A DNA stretch of 64,000 nucleotides from Stratiolaelaps scimitus (GCA_019614645.1 JABWDB010000030.1:3720001-3784000); one strand, 5' to 3'. Shown: positions 1 to 11,740, counted from the first letter of the stretch. Notes: generated by a model from the sequence alone, not told the origin. Made by a program: numbers and translations.

Positions 1-429
1 TTTATTGAATGATGGTTTCTCCACCCTAACCATCTCTATTGTATAATAGAAGCGATCATATAATAAATGACCCAGGCTGATTAAACGAAACCGAATAAAA
101 AATCTATTCACCGTAAGCTGTACACTCTGCTAAACTCAAGAGCCACATAGTAGCCTGGGCAATTACAGCATAAAGTAAGTTATTCTCTTTCTTGATATGG
201 GATTTTGTAAATTTAAAAAATTGTTGAAGTCTCAGCGAGTCGTCCTGTCGTCAAAGGGTAACGCAATGAAAGTGCGCACACTATTGTACTTGTGCCCGAT
301 TATTTCGATGTAAAATGGCTAACATTCACTCATTCACATTGCGATTTATTGACGAAACGACGATTTAACAGTACTTCAGTTCACGTAAAAAAGTAAAATG
401 GAACATCATAGTTACAGTAGGTCGCCTCA
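1..429. other. Non-coding flank, nothing recognised
   Basis: AT-rich sequence with no conserved reading frame on either strand. The 3' tail of the adjacent minus-strand LINE fragment may extend into it, but I could not find the end of that element. Confidence 0.4.
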
Positions 430-1110
430 TAGCCGGCGGGTACGAAGTGACTTACTGTGACTTCGGGTATGACGTGATATGAGAATATTAAATATATACC
501 ATATAACGGTATGATCTATTTGAACCCTTCCATACATCGTCCATGAGGCCGCCCGTGGTATAGAAGTCAGAATCGATATCAGCCATTTTCTCCTGCCACT
601 TGTGGATGTACTCTTGATATGCGTGGGAAGAGGGAAGCTGGGGCAACTGAATCTTCGCTTCAAGTTCTCGATGAATAGAGGAGTGTATCATAGAAGATAG
701 ACGAGCTTATTGTGTACCCATCAGTGCAGGCCCAGAATTCGTTTCAAATATGCTGGCTTTAGCCGGTCCAAGTTTCTAACTTCCTAGAGGTGCTCCCATA
801 TAACCGAGATTCCGTAAGAGGCAACCAGGGCAAGCTTCATCTCAAACAGAATCAGCGCAGTTCACAATGAAAGTCTCGACGTCATCCGTATTCCAACGCT
901 AGCCACCAGAGCTTTCCGTAGATTGTCGGTTATGTCTTCAGTGAAAGACCGACCGTTAGACGGTAAGATCAAGCCCAGATATTTGAAACTTTCAGCGTAT
1001 TCTCACTGATATGGAGAAGGTCAGAAGGTGCAAACCGACCTCCGCGGAGGAATTTCATCGCTTTCGCTTTGTTCAGATTGATCGTTAGCCAGACCTCACG
1101 TACATAAACC
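430..1110 (-). mobile_element. LINE (non-LTR retrotransposon) fragment 1, degenerate C-terminal half of the RT protein
   Basis: Read on the minus strand, this segment gives the region downstream of the reverse transcriptase catalytic site. Around 1080-1020 there is an N-x-x-K-A-x-x-M-K-F-L-R-G-G-R block. After a frameshift near 985 it continues KYLGLILPSNGRSF and then a helix ending RKALVA near 900. A further frame at 691-488 reads MIHSSIHRELEAKIQLPQLP and later MADIDSDFYTTGGLMDDVWK. The same order of motifs occurs in the copy at 10.3-11.7 kb (LRGGR ~ CRGGR, LILPSNGRSF ~ ITLPTNGRAF, and the ELEAKIQLP ~ ELKEHFHLP block), so both are copies of one family or of close families. Frameshifts and missing 5' half show that it is a dead, 5'-truncated insertion. 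Exact ends are uncertain. Confidence 0.75.
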
Positions 1111-1318
1111 GACATATCGTAACTCGCCATTCCACCGGCGGGTTTGTTATGCCGGACAACCGGTTTTTATACCACCTGCAACAACACTTGCGTGTGCTCT
1201 AAATGCGGGAACCATGTCAAAAAGATATCATGCAGTATCTTGTCCTCTCTCGGTCCCATTTCCAGAGAGCCTTCATTCAGCAAAGTTTTCAAAATGTACT
1301 GATCAAATTTCAATAAAA

Positions 1319-1366
<48 letters not shown>

Positions 1367-3583
1367 ATTGTAATTATATACAATGTACCATTGCACAAAA
1401 TTATTCCCTATAGTTTTTTCTTTACTTTGAGAACGAAGCTGAGCTGAGTTGACTCTGCGACAGAGTATCTAACGTCTCCTCCAAGGACTACTCTTTACTT
1501 GCCCTAAAAACAGATAACTATCATTCGAATACAATGTTAGAGATTCATGCCATCAAACTCCAAATCTTAACAATAGACTTAATCAAGACTTATCAATATC
1601 AAAACCAAAACACTTATATGCTCGTGTTTCAATATATTAGGGCATAGATTACCGCAATGTATGCCACACAATGAATGAATCAATTGTGTTGTCCAGGCAG
1701 TTATCCTTCGTCATTAGGCGGCATAGGCCGAAGGTATACCCACACGCAGGTAGCACTCATTTTGGAAATAATGCCACTCTACCTTTGACGCGTATCTGAC
1801 TGACCTCTTTACACTGCCGGCATTCAACGACCTCAGAATGCAATCGACCCATTGAAGACAATATCAAACGATTTACTGTATTTTATAATATTAATAGTAA
1901 ATAAATATATACGATCTTAGAACTTCAAGAATAGCTATTGCATAGTAAAAACATTGTAACTAAGCGTGCAATACTGAAAATACGCGGATTGATTTGATAT
2001 CATTGTTTATTCTTTCAGACATTATAACGCACTGTCACCTGTGATTTGTTACATCCTTGATAAAAACAATTTACATCAACTCGAACCTTCTCACTTTACA
2101 CTTGTCTCACTTATGTATATTGTATCGTATATTTTCTGGCTAGTTTCACGCATCCCAACCCATAACAATACGCTTTTATCTATTCAAGAACTCATCTGCG
2201 TTCAGAATTCGACCTCAGTTGAAGTCGCTTCAGTCAGTCAACAGTTCAGATGTCCCAAAGGACAAATGTCGCTTTTTGAATGATGAAGTAACTCATAACA
2301 TTATCCTCAGACGGACAGAAGTCAACCAAGTCAGGGTTCAAGATGACAACTCGAACTGAGTTTGTTTGTTTACTTATAAAGTTTCCACTATGACTCTTCG
2401 AGTCTTCACAGTAGACTCTTATTATTAATCTCTTGTTACTCGCTATTTAAGTTACTTATTATGCACACCTTTGTGTTGTTGCTGTTGTCCTTCTATCACA
2501 CTGATAGTTTAATAAATTCGGCGAGCCTTTGACAGCGCACCGTCTTAACATACGTGTATGGTGATTCAGTCCTATAAATAAGAATAAATAAACAGACCGA
2601 TGCGCCTCGAAGCAAAGACCGCAAAAGCATTGTTCCTCTTGTGCCCTTTATCCAGTATAATTTTTATGACTTCTTATTTCGCTGCCTCGTATAGTCGTTG
2701 TATCAATATTTTGTCCGGTAAATGTTAATTCGTTCTCTGGTATCTGCAATCATTTTTTTGATGCTGATAACTCAGTCCATAAGTATAAATCAGAATGCAT
2801 TCGAATAGGTCGCTGTTGGAAACGCTCTATCGCGATGGCTACCGAACTAAGTGTTCTTAACTACACGCGGCAGTGATCATGACCTAGTCACACCGATTTA
2901 CTAAAACATCGTTCTGGATGAGCCCGAAATAAATATTCAATACTTCCTTAAACTTAGAAGGTCAGAGACAAAATGGAGAATATCTCGCAAACGTGAAGAA
3001 AATGAATACAAACGTTTTCCATTTTATGCACTAGATGCGTTGCGAATCACATGTGATCGCAAGCTTCGTACGAAAGTGTCTGTTTATCTCTAAGCGGCTC
3101 GGCACAGTAGCGCGATGGAAGAGTGTACCTTTTCCTTAAACAAACTTCTAATCTAAAATTGTCCTAGCTAAAGCTCTGAGTCCCTTGCGAGAACGACAAG
3201 ACAATGAATAATGTTCTTATGGAAGCAGATAACGGGCCGCGTTCGGATTGAGACATTTTTATGGGCTCCCCTTAAAAGTGATTCACAACGGCCCGGTTCG
3301 GGTATCGCTGACCAACTCAATACCAACGATGGATGAACGCTCTAATAAGGACTAGCACTATAGCTGCTATATAATCATTATAATCTAGAATAAATATTAC
3401 ATTAATGTCAGAGCGTTGTATATGCGTGCTTGTTTGTTCCTTGCGATTCCTCAATGCACGGTTATCTTTCTCGTCTTGTAGTTACTGTAGTTTTGCATGG
3501 TTAGAATTATCCCGAAACAGGTCGAGGGTGGTGTTAACCTTCCGGTCAGATATCTGCTCTTGACTTAGGTGGATAATCCTCTT
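1111..3583. other. Intergenic sequence with one AT microsatellite
   Basis: Lies between the LINE fragment and the stop codon of the PDHX gene. It holds a pure AT microsatellite (separate entry) and otherwise no frame with recognisable protein similarity. The 3' UTR of PDHX must begin at 3583 and run leftward; I could not identify a clear canonical polyadenylation signal on the minus strand. Confidence 0.4.
1321..1362. repeat. (AT)n microsatellite, about 21 units
   Basis: Uninterrupted alternating AT for about 42 bases. It generates an artificial Tyr-Ile reading frame that is not a gene. Confidence 0.95.
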
Positions 3584-3763
3584 CTATGCCGCAAGCATGG
3601 TGTCCGGATTTTCCAAAAATCCTCGGAAAGCCTCAAGAAAATCACCCGCATCGCTATCACTGATCAGTCGTGCATCGAACGATACCGTGACGGTCATTAC
3701 AGTGTCGACGGTTCGACTCGCAGTAAAAACCTGGCGACCACCTCCAACGGCCATGATGGCTGC
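3584..3763 (-). CDS. PDHX: PDHX exon 9 (C-terminus with disarmed active-site motif)
   Basis: Sixty codons ending in TAG at 3586-3584. Starts [13 protein letters not shown] directly after INPPQ, contains [14 protein letters not shown] where active E2 proteins have the DHRxxDG active site, and ends [11 protein letters not shown]. Acceptor TTTAG. The exon is short and was located by similarity of the PDHX C-terminal strand. Confidence 0.9.
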   Translation of the reverse strand, partial: AAIMAVGGGRQVFTASRTVDTVMTVTVSFDARLISDSDAGDFLEAFRGFLENPDTMLAA

Positions 3764-6700
3764 CTAAAGTATCGCAAGAATGCCAAGTGTTGAGTATTAG
3801 TATTTATATATATATATTTTTTTTTTCTAGTAAAAAATATAACACAGGCGGAGAAGAGTTGGATAGGGAGCCTGACTAAAGACACCGTATGAGAAGACTT
3901 CAAAATATTTCACAAATATGCGTAACAAATATTGCTAATGGATGACAAAAACAACAACACCCTGATCCCCTGATTGTGGAACTGTTGACGATGTTCAACA
4001 GCACCACTGCCCTTCCCGCTATCGCTTATTCTAGGTAGACTTAATTTCTTTGCGTCAGCAGCGCGTTTTTGTCAATGTAGGCAGTGAAACAAACCGTAGA
4101 CAAGTGATCGTTTGAAAACATTTTCACAAACTAAGAATAGCTAACGTAGTCATCTAAAAAAATCAAAGTAAGTTTTTGATATAGCTCTTGAAATGATTTG
4201 GGTTGTTCACGCCTTTTACGATAATAGTTAATATTTAACGAGGTTACGTTCCTTGGTCAAAGATGACTCGTAACAGTTCCAGTCCTCTTGTGAAATTAGC
4301 GAAAAGAAAACAATAGAGCAAATGACGAACGTGAATGTTGTTTTCTACCAATTAGAGAGCTCGTTGGAGGAAGTCCTTTGGAGATTCGAACAGTCAACGT
4401 ATCCCGGGACATTTTTGTAACTAATTATTGAGTGCGGACCTCAATATTATGACGATCGATGTCCTACTTTGTTTTAATACGTTTCTTTTTTAGAGCACAA
4501 ACATATTCTTTTTTGCTGCTTAATAATGTAGTAGATGAGTAGCACGAACCTGAGGCGGATTAATGACAGCAGTAAACTCCGCGATGCCAAACATCCCCAG
4601 ATTGCTCACGCTGAATGAGCCACCTTCAAATTCATTTGGTTTAAGCTTGTTCTCCCGTGCACGTCCAGCCAATTCTTTAATGGTACCAGCAATATCCCGG
4701 ATCGGTCTGACATCAGCACCCGTTACAATTGGGGTAATCAGCCTAAAATGATAAATTTGAGATGTAATCGTTTTGCACCGATTTTTGTCTACATTGCCTA
4801 CACTAAAACCCATTTGCTTTAGCCGCCGCACAATTTTTGTATACGTCATTTACTAGGTTGAATATATCTCCGAGCTTTAATGAAAGCAGCAGGTTGCGAG
4901 TGTCTAATGATTGTCCAAATGATCAATGGCGAATTCTCAATAGGCGCAAGGTAGCTCGAAGGTAGTCTCGGATAAGTATAACGTGTTGCTTAAGAGGAAT
5001 GGCCCTCCATTAATGTCATATATCAGACATAGCTCACCCATTATCCGTTGCTACGGCGACAGAGATATCAACTTGATCAAGTCGCTTGGCGTCTCCAGCC
5101 GCGGCGTCCCATGCGACGTTCATCTGTGGAACCTTTTTCAGGGCGAGTGCCACAGATTTAACTACAAAGTCGTTGACAGACACCTTTTTCAACGAAACAC
5201 ATAAATTTACAAAATAAAGAAGGGAAAACGAAGTACAAATTAGCTAAATCAACAAGAAGTCCAATACAATGAGTACAATTTGATTTGCACACCTGCTCAA
5301 ATCAGCGGCTGTGTATGTATCTTATCTCGTTAATAAATGCGAAGACCTTCCGCTAAATTTAGATAGTTTACCTAGACCCAACTATACACTCAATGTATTA
5401 CGCATTACGACATACTGGCATGAATGTCGAGAAATGTGTTAGTTGTACGTCACGAACCTTGGTGCCCTCCTGGGCGAGACGTTTCCTGGTGTCGAGGACT
5501 GATGCGACCGACACATCAATGGAAGCATAACTGTGAGGAACTGTCGATTTGGATAGCGACAGACGTTTGGCTATTGCACGCCGCATGTTCGATAGATCCA
5601 GGTCGCGAAACGGGGGCACTTCTGGAGGACCGACCTCAGCACTTGGACCGCTACGAGCTGCGACCTGCGATCCAACGGCAGCTGATGGCGCGAATTTCGG
5701 CAGCTGTGCAGCACCGCCTGAATGTCATATTTCACAACCAAGTATTTCTTCAAATCAATCATTTTGGAACAGCCATTTCAAAATAGTCTTTGTGATAGGG
5801 TATGACAAACCACAAAATCGTAACTGATAACGATCACTCGACCCAAGCAAAAAAAATTGTCGACACTAAGGCAGCCTAATAACCAACATTGTTCTCATAC
5901 CGCTTTCGATGAAACGGAGGACATCGCCCTTCAGCAAGACACTATGCGGTCCGCTCGCCGGAACCTATAAGGAATAGGAAGGAAGACATTCATATTAAGA
6001 CAAGAAGGCCTACTCGAAAATGCATGTAATTGATGGTACAGTAATGCTAGCTGAGCCGGCGCAAAGAGCCAAAACAAGGATTTCCTATGGGAACTTTCAG
6101 TATCTGTTTATAAGTGTGACCTAGGAAACAATTAATACACACTATTGTACACTGGTCTAATAGATGACAATAAGACTGGTGTATATGGTATCTAAAAAAA
6201 TCGCCTTGTTTTTTTCAAGCAGTAACATGCAAGAATTTCAGTATTTTAATAGGGCTACTGACTACAGTTGTTATTAGGGTGTGGTGGCACACGCCACAAT
6301 ATGGTGACAATCGCTAATTTACATTCCGCGATACGATACCCGCGTGTATATGTTTCATGAAGATATGAGATGAATATATACATAGAATTAAATACAGTGA
6401 GGCGAATGATTCTAAATCACTTTAACTTCATAATAGCGATATATTTAATTATGATAATAGCTATCTCTAATGATGAAGGTTCGTAGAGTTACTCCGTATC
6501 AGAACAGAAATAGCCAATACCTGAGATGCGTCAAGGCCGTGGGTGGCCAGCAACAACTTTACGGCTGGACCGATCAGGTTAGTCCTTGCTGTCGTTGTTG
6601 TTGCACCGGGTGCCTGTGATACTGGAGGCGATGAAGTCGAAGGTGCAGCTGCGGCGGCCGCCGTTGGAGCTGCCGTCGCCTCATCAGGAATATTCACATC

Positions 6701-9623
6701 CTTCCAATCTTCACCTTCTTCAACCATTATGCCTAAATAGTTTAACGAAAAAGACAAGGCTTAATTAAAAAGTGCATACCGAAATAATCAATCAGCTAGT
6801 TGAATAGAGGAAGGACGAGTGTCGAAGCCCTCATCTGCGTTTGACGACAATATCTAGATGGATTAAAAGTCGAGAACATGAGTGTGTGTCCTTCACTAGT
6901 GCAAGGATGACGATTTGAAGACCTTCGAATTCGTCCCTGATCGGTGCTTCTCATGGTTGAAGTCGTACCTATCAGCGCGTTGATTGGGATGGTCTTGTCG
7001 CTGCTCGGAGCGAGGATCTTCGCCAGCGTCCCAGGCTCCTCCACCTGAACAGTGAGAATTACAACAGGCCGTCGGAGTATGAACAAGATAAACTCAATAT
7101 ATAAATGCTTGCCATAAGAAAGTAAATTACACTGAAAAATACGTAATAAACATTAATTTTCACTGGATGATTACCTCAAAGGCAACAACAGCCTTGTCTG
7201 TTTGAATTTCACAGAGGACATCGCCGGGCTGAATAGGATCTCCCTCCTTTTTTAGCCAGCGCACGATGACACCTGCAAAAACAAATTTCGCAGAAAGATG
7301 TGGTAAATGTTGTGACTTCGTCTGCCTTCAAGTATAATACAATAGACCAGTGTTACACGGAAACCTAAAATTACTGCTTCAGCCTATGGATTAAATTACA
7401 AGCAAAAAAAGTAAAGGCCCATGCATAGACGCATGGATTAGACAGCCTATTTCTTTAGATGTAGCACTTGGAAATGCTGCTGTTCTTATGAGCACAACAC
7501 TGAATGAAGTAAGTCAGACTTCCCACCCTATGGTAGTAGAAGATAATAAGGGCTAAGTGAATCTAATATAAGATACACACATGGACAGTTGGGCCATTTT
7601 TTTATTAACCTATAAGGTTAAAATAATATATATATATATAATCCGCTTGGCTTGATTAATCGACTGATATAAATGTGTTATTCGCCGGTTTAAGTACTAG
7701 GCAATTTCGCTGGTGTTTGAATGCACCGCTTCAACATGCACAATTTGGTCGTATGCCATCCTGCCATCCCCAGAACCTGGATTTCTTCTATAACTCTCAT
7801 GTTCAACGCTATTGTATTCATTTTCTCATAAAGGAGACTTTTATAATATAACATGCAAAAAGTACTTGTTTTTTAACTTCATGAGATGGCCAAGCATGAG
7901 ACATAGCAGGCACTAATTTATGCACGCAAGCGAATTACGTACTAGATTGGTCTATGGCTGGCCTCGAATCAGTAGTCTTCGACTCATTCGTATTCATGCA
8001 GCGGAATAAATGCTTACTCTAATCTAACAATTAAAGATTAACCTCTTGAGAGAATCGCAAGGCAATCATAAATGGATTAATGCATTCAATAGCAAAAGGA
8101 ATAAATAAACAATGACGCCTATTGCAGATCAATGCTGCCAGGACGATTTGGGACGTCCTCGGTCGTGCGCCAAACGAACGGCGGCGACAATCTTCGTCTC
8201 GATCTATTTTGACTCGGCTTTCACCACTATTGAAGAGCCACTCACGCAGATAGCGCTGCCAGTCAGAGTTTGATTATTGCTTACTACGAATGAGATAGAA
8301 CCGTAAGAACGTGTCAAAAAGGGGCCCAATACTCTCATTACAATGATAGGTCATACATTATTAATAACTAAAAGGTTAATTCTGAATCGAGGACACACAT
8401 TTGAGTGAAAACTATAACCAGCGTCTGGTTTCATTTGCGGTAATAAATAACGGAAACGGCGAGAGTCAGTGTATACACGCTGTGGTTAAAGGTGTAATAA
8501 AGTGATCTAAATTTCTACTCAAAATCTACTTCATAGTGTACCGATTTCACGCATAGCAAATGATAGCACGCTATAGTGCGAACGATCGCACATCGAGATC
8601 ATTTTTTGAGTTTAATAAACGTATGCAGTTAGTTGATACTTTCAGCTTTGTCAGTGCGGGTAGCTAGCACTCCGAGCAAACTATTATTTGTCAGATACTA
8701 AAACGTCTATTAGAGAGAATGGTTGTCTTCTAAAAATGACCACCTGATATCATGTTGTGGAGCACAATGGGAAAGGGGCGCCATGGCCCAAATCACTGCT
8801 TGCGCGATATCCGTATCTAAGCTCACATGTTAGAAATATCAATCCGTTGTCATTTATGCGTTGGGCCGTCGAGGAGATTAAAATGCCAGAAAATGGCTGT
8901 GCCTAGGTAACCAAGTGAGCAACAATAGTGGGGGAGTGTGAGTTTGAACTGAATAGGTCAGTGCTGCTCAAAACACCCAATTTTATCAGATATATTTACA
9001 TGCGAATTGAAAATACCCTGTACGAGGGAGTAAATACAATGATAACTTCTTTTTACAATCGAACACCGGCTCAAACCCTGTTAGATATATGAATCGATAA
9101 TTAATAACAGAACTTGGGATGGTTCTTACGAAGCTCTACGGCTAACTATAGTATCGTGTTTTATATCCACCAAGCTATTTACAGCCGTTTCATTTCACAA
9201 TTTACAACGGCAACAGTATATGCTAGTATTATCGACAGTCACACTCTTATACGCTGTGTGTTGCTTGTAATGCGACACACAGCCACGCAATTAACTATAA
9301 TAGCTATTGTGATTAGAACGAATCGAACGTTGGAGGTCAACCAGTGGGTGTCCCGTTTCGACTATCGTTCAGCTGATGGGAGTATCGTAGCAGTATTGAA
9401 TAGAGCAGAACGGAGTACTCTTTAGAAGACAACATGGAGACTCACCTTCGGTCATGGTCGGTGACAGCGAGGGCATTCGTAGATGAATGCCATCGATGCC
9501 GAGTAACGCAAGGGATCCATGGAAGTGTCGGAAAAAACCTTGGTTGGTCGGGGGTGCCGAACGCGTCAGGGCTCGAGCCCCTCGGACTCCCGCGCGCACC
9601 GCCAACCCAAGCATTGTTGACAT
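3584..9623 (-). CDS. PDHX: Pyruvate dehydrogenase protein X component (E3-binding protein), nine exons
   Basis: Structural E2-like subunit of the mitochondrial pyruvate dehydrogenase complex that anchors dihydrolipoamide dehydrogenase (E3) to the E2 core. Exons are 9623-9446, 7272-7175, 7044-6969, 6732-6521, 5964-5901, 5717-5458, 5183-5038, 4742-4550 and 3763-3584; every junction is GT..AG and every phase matches, giving 468 residues (human PDHX is about 500). Order: mitochondrial leader rich in Arg (1 to about 40), lipoyl domain (about 46-120) with lipoyl-lysine K86 in QTDKAVVAF, Ala/Pro/Thr linker, subunit-binding domain (about 170-208) with [12 protein letters not shown] and [10 protein letters not shown], second linker, acetyltransferase-like core (about 240-468). 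PDHX rather than DLAT is chosen because the blocks [20 protein letters not shown] and [14 protein letters not shown] match PDHX closely, there is only one lipoyl domain, and the catalytic His-containing DHRxxxDG motif is altered to F-D-A-R-L-I-S-D (D439, A440). Start chosen at the first ATG in frame with the targeting peptide; upstream in-frame codons lack an ATG. The gene has no coding overlap with its neighbours. Confidence 0.93.
3764..4549 (-). other. PDHX last intron (786 bp), no recognised content
   Basis: AT-rich with runs of T near 3819-3827 and no element or conserved frame that I can identify. Confidence 0.7.
4550..4742 (-). CDS. PDHX: PDHX exon 8 (core domain, [14 protein letters not shown])
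   Basis: Residues 346-409: [18 protein letters not shown] and then the family signature [20 protein letters not shown] and INPPQ. Acceptor TTTTAG, donor CAG|GTTCGT, phase 0 out. Confidence 0.93.
5038..5183 (-). CDS. PDHX: PDHX exon 7 (core domain)
   Basis: Encodes [26 protein letters not shown] and [11 protein letters not shown], the conserved central strands of the acetyltransferase fold. Acceptor AAAAAG is poor in pyrimidines but the phase and homology require it. Donor GG|GTGAGC. Confidence 0.88.
5458..5717 (-). CDS. PDHX: PDHX exon 6 (linker and start of the core domain)
   Basis: Residues 211-296. A Gly/Ala/Pro linker leads into [20 protein letters not shown] and then [16 protein letters not shown], which is characteristic of PDHX. 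Donor AAG|GTTCGT. The acceptor ATTCAG at 5719-5718 has a weak pyrimidine tract, so the first few linker residues are less certain than the rest. Confidence 0.88.
5901..5964 (-). CDS. PDHX: PDHX exon 5 (second half of E3-binding domain)
   Basis: A 64-base exon encoding [20 protein letters not shown], which carries the conserved G-P-x-x-x-x-L-K-G-D-V motif of the peripheral subunit-binding domain. It is too short to be found as an open frame; it was located by motif and splice phase (0 in, 1 out). Donor G|GTATGA. Confidence 0.9.
6521..6732 (-). CDS. PDHX: PDHX exon 4 (lipoyl end, Ala/Pro linker, first helix of E3-binding domain)
   Basis: Residues 119-188. Starts [12 protein letters not shown], matching the end of the PDHX lipoyl domain. 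An Ala/Thr/Pro/Ser linker including six consecutive alanines follows, then [17 protein letters not shown] opens the subunit-binding domain. Acceptor ATTTAG, donor CAG|GTATTG. Confidence 0.92.
6969..7044 (-). CDS. PDHX: PDHX exon 3 (end of lipoyl domain)
   Basis: Encodes [20 protein letters not shown] and INALI, the second half of the lipoyl beta-barrel. Acceptor GTTCAG, donor G|GTACGA; ends in phase 1. Confidence 0.9.
7175..7272 (-). CDS. PDHX: PDHX exon 2 (lipoyl-lysine exon)
   Basis: Encodes residues 60-92 including [17 protein letters not shown] and the lipoylated lysine in [12 protein letters not shown]. Acceptor TTTTGCAG and donor GAG|GTAATC are both present; phase 1 in, phase 0 out. 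Confidence 0.93.
7273..9445 (-). other. PDHX intron 1 (2.2 kb), no recognised content
   Basis: Bounded by GT at 9445-9444 and TGCAG ending at 7273. It holds a short AT run near 7628-7641 and otherwise AT-rich sequence with no element that I can identify. Confidence 0.7.
9446..9623 (-). CDS. PDHX: PDHX exon 1 (start codon, mitochondrial leader, start of lipoyl domain)
   Basis: Encodes residues 1-59 plus one base. Begins [18 protein letters not shown], an Arg-rich, acid-free leader typical of matrix import, and ends with the lipoyl-domain entry [14 protein letters not shown]. Donor G|GTGAGT at 9445. An ATG further upstream (9699) is in another frame that does not reach the lipoyl domain. Confidence 0.9.
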
Positions 9624-10242
9624 TGGTCTCCTCCGGCAGCTCACGAGGGAAAGAGCACCGATAAAGAGAAGTGGCGGCCCGAAGCAAGATGGTGAACACA
9701 CCACACAGCAGTCACCCGACTGGCGGGCATATTCGAATTTCTCAACTTATCACAGTGGGCGGGAAATGTGCGCTGGACCCCAAATATATTATATAATAGG
9801 TTTTTTTTAAATTAAAAAAAAAAGCTGAAAAAGGAGCTTTGCCAGTCCGAGCTGTAGAATCGATAAGAAAATCGAACTACCACTAAATCTGGAAAATAAT
9901 CTGCACTTCATTTGTACATAATGATGTGCACCGTATGTATTAGCAATAAAACGAACGACGAGAACTTTAAAAATGTACTGTCAGCACGTTCGACACCGGA
10001 TTCTCATAACGAGAAGGTCGAATGATACTGTCTCCTTTTGATCTCTGCGCCATCTAGTAACAGACATTAAATGTACGTTCCTGGCAGCGTTTTTTACGTC
10101 TACTAAGCAGTTTAGTCTTATTTCCGGCTGAAATTGACCCCTTGTAAGCTAGAATGGAGGCGGTTATTAATTGATTTTACCTATGAACTGTAAATTAAAC
10201 TTCCTGAGGCAAAAAATATTTTAAAGTTCCCACGTCGAAATT
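9624..10242. other. Upstream region of PDHX
   Basis: Contains the presumed PDHX promoter and 5' UTR (reading leftward into 9623). I see no clear TATA box with defined spacing. An A-rich tract near 9805-9825 is the only simple-sequence feature. Confidence 0.4.
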
Positions 10243-11740
10243 CATCATCATTTTGTTTATTTCACCAACAAATGGTATGAATTATGAGTTATAACAAGTG
10301 TAAAAACAGAGGATCTATATGACAACCCTAGTGGTCAGGGTGAGGGAGGGTGGGGGGTTGTGACCCAGGTCAATGGATGCCATGCTTGGCAGGTGCCGAG
10401 GTGGTACCTGGGGCACGCATCCCCACAGATTCTACATGTGCAGGCTAGGCCCGGATCGTGGAAAAAAATCTCGGACGTGCAAGCGGGGTGGTGGAAGCCG
10501 TGCACCGCGAACCTAGTTACCAGGTGCCGGTTGCGGTGCGAGCAGCTCTTCCAAGCATCTGAAGTCATCGCTGTTGTTTGGTAGAAGCCCGCTTCCAGGT
10601 TAGAGATCTTTCTGTGGGAACCTTCCACCTGTGTCCGGTATACCTCTGTCTCGGGCAGGTGGAAGTGCTCCTTGAGCTCCTCGATGAATCTACGCGTGGC
10701 TGCCATTAGATGCGTTTTGGTGCTGCTGGCGTGTGCCGGCAGCAGAGTATCGTCTTGAAAGCTTGATTTCGCTCGGGCCAACGTCGCAAGGTCGGACTCC
10801 TTGAGGTCGTTCCAAATGAGTCGGACTCCGTAAGAGGCCATTGGTGCAACCTTTATGCCGAACAGGGAGAGCGCCGTTCGGAGTGATGCTTGTGGGGAGA
10901 CTTGATCTGTCGGCTCCCTGCGAGTGCTTTGCGGACTCTTTCCCGGACGTGGTCGCCGAAGGCGCGCCCATTCGTAGGCAGTGTGATCCCTAGGTAGCAA
11001 TACCGCTTCGTGGGGGTTATCCGCGATTTGTATAGTATGAAGTAGTCCCCTTTGGCGAGACGGCCCCCGCGACAGCGTTTCAGGGCCACGCTCTTGTCTG
11101 TGTTGAGCTGGAGTCCGAGACTTTCTATCTTCATCAGAGACAAAGACCGCTAAGTGCCTAATCGGTTGTTTGGGTGAAGGCTTCATGCAGGGCGACGCCA
11201 AAAGAACTATTTCCTGGAAGATCGCCGTTAAGAGATTTAGGAACCTCCGTGGAACCCCCATCGCCGTTAGCATTTTCAACGCCGTAACCCTGGCTGCGGC
11301 GTCAGAGGCGGCCCGGAAGTCAACGAAGAGGGTATTAGGGAGCCCCAGGGGTTTTCGAGAGCCTCGTGCACATCTTGGAGCAGTGCGGTGCAGGCCGTCT
11401 GTGTGCTCCTGCCAGCTCTAAAACCCTGCTGTTCGTCGGGGAGCCGGTCTAGTGTTTCCAGAAATTTCGTGAGACTGTATGTTGATAAACTAGCCCAATA
11501 CCTTATCAGATCTATGGCTTGGGTGATATGCTCGTTCCTCACCAAATCAGGGCCGACCGTCTTGTTACAGGGCAGCGCTTTGATGGCCCGGAACACCTCC
11601 GTTATGTCGAATTTTTTGTTGACTTCACCTCTTAGGGCCTCAGTTGCCTCCGGCCAGGCTGCTCTGTATAGCGGCGCCGAGTGTGGAACAGAGACGGTCT
11701 ATCCGAGGAGGTCAAAAGTGTTTAGTTAGTTCCGAGAGGG
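10243..11740 (-). mobile_element. LINE fragment 2, reverse transcriptase with C-terminal zinc motif, deleted and frameshifted
   Basis: On the minus strand the order is: RT fingers (AIKALPCNKTVGPDLVRNEH near 11590), a jump to FLETLDRLPDEQQGFRAGRS, QTACTALLQDVHEALENP, then after a shift KMLTAMGVPRRFLNLLTAIF, LGLQLNTDKSVALKRCRGGR, YLGITLPTNGRAF, FGIKVAPMASYGVRLIW and finally a Cys-rich CRICGDACPRYHLGTC. The segment that should hold the YxDD catalytic box is missing, so the element is inactive. Near 10265-10241 the tail reads AATAAACAAAATGATGATGA, typical of a LINE 3' end. The Arg-rich codon use and higher GC differ from the surrounding AT-rich DNA. Order, spacing and the C-terminal Cys/His knuckle are typical of R1/R2/I-type non-LTR elements; I cannot name the clade. 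Confidence 0.85.

Noticed and set aside
5398..5827. Plus-strand frames of 92-120 codons over the PDHX gene
   Set aside because: They are antisense shadows of PDHX exon 6.
8120..8270. GC-richer patch in PDHX intron 1 resembling a LINE endonuclease segment
   Set aside because: Too short and without the conserved catalytic residues needed to call it.
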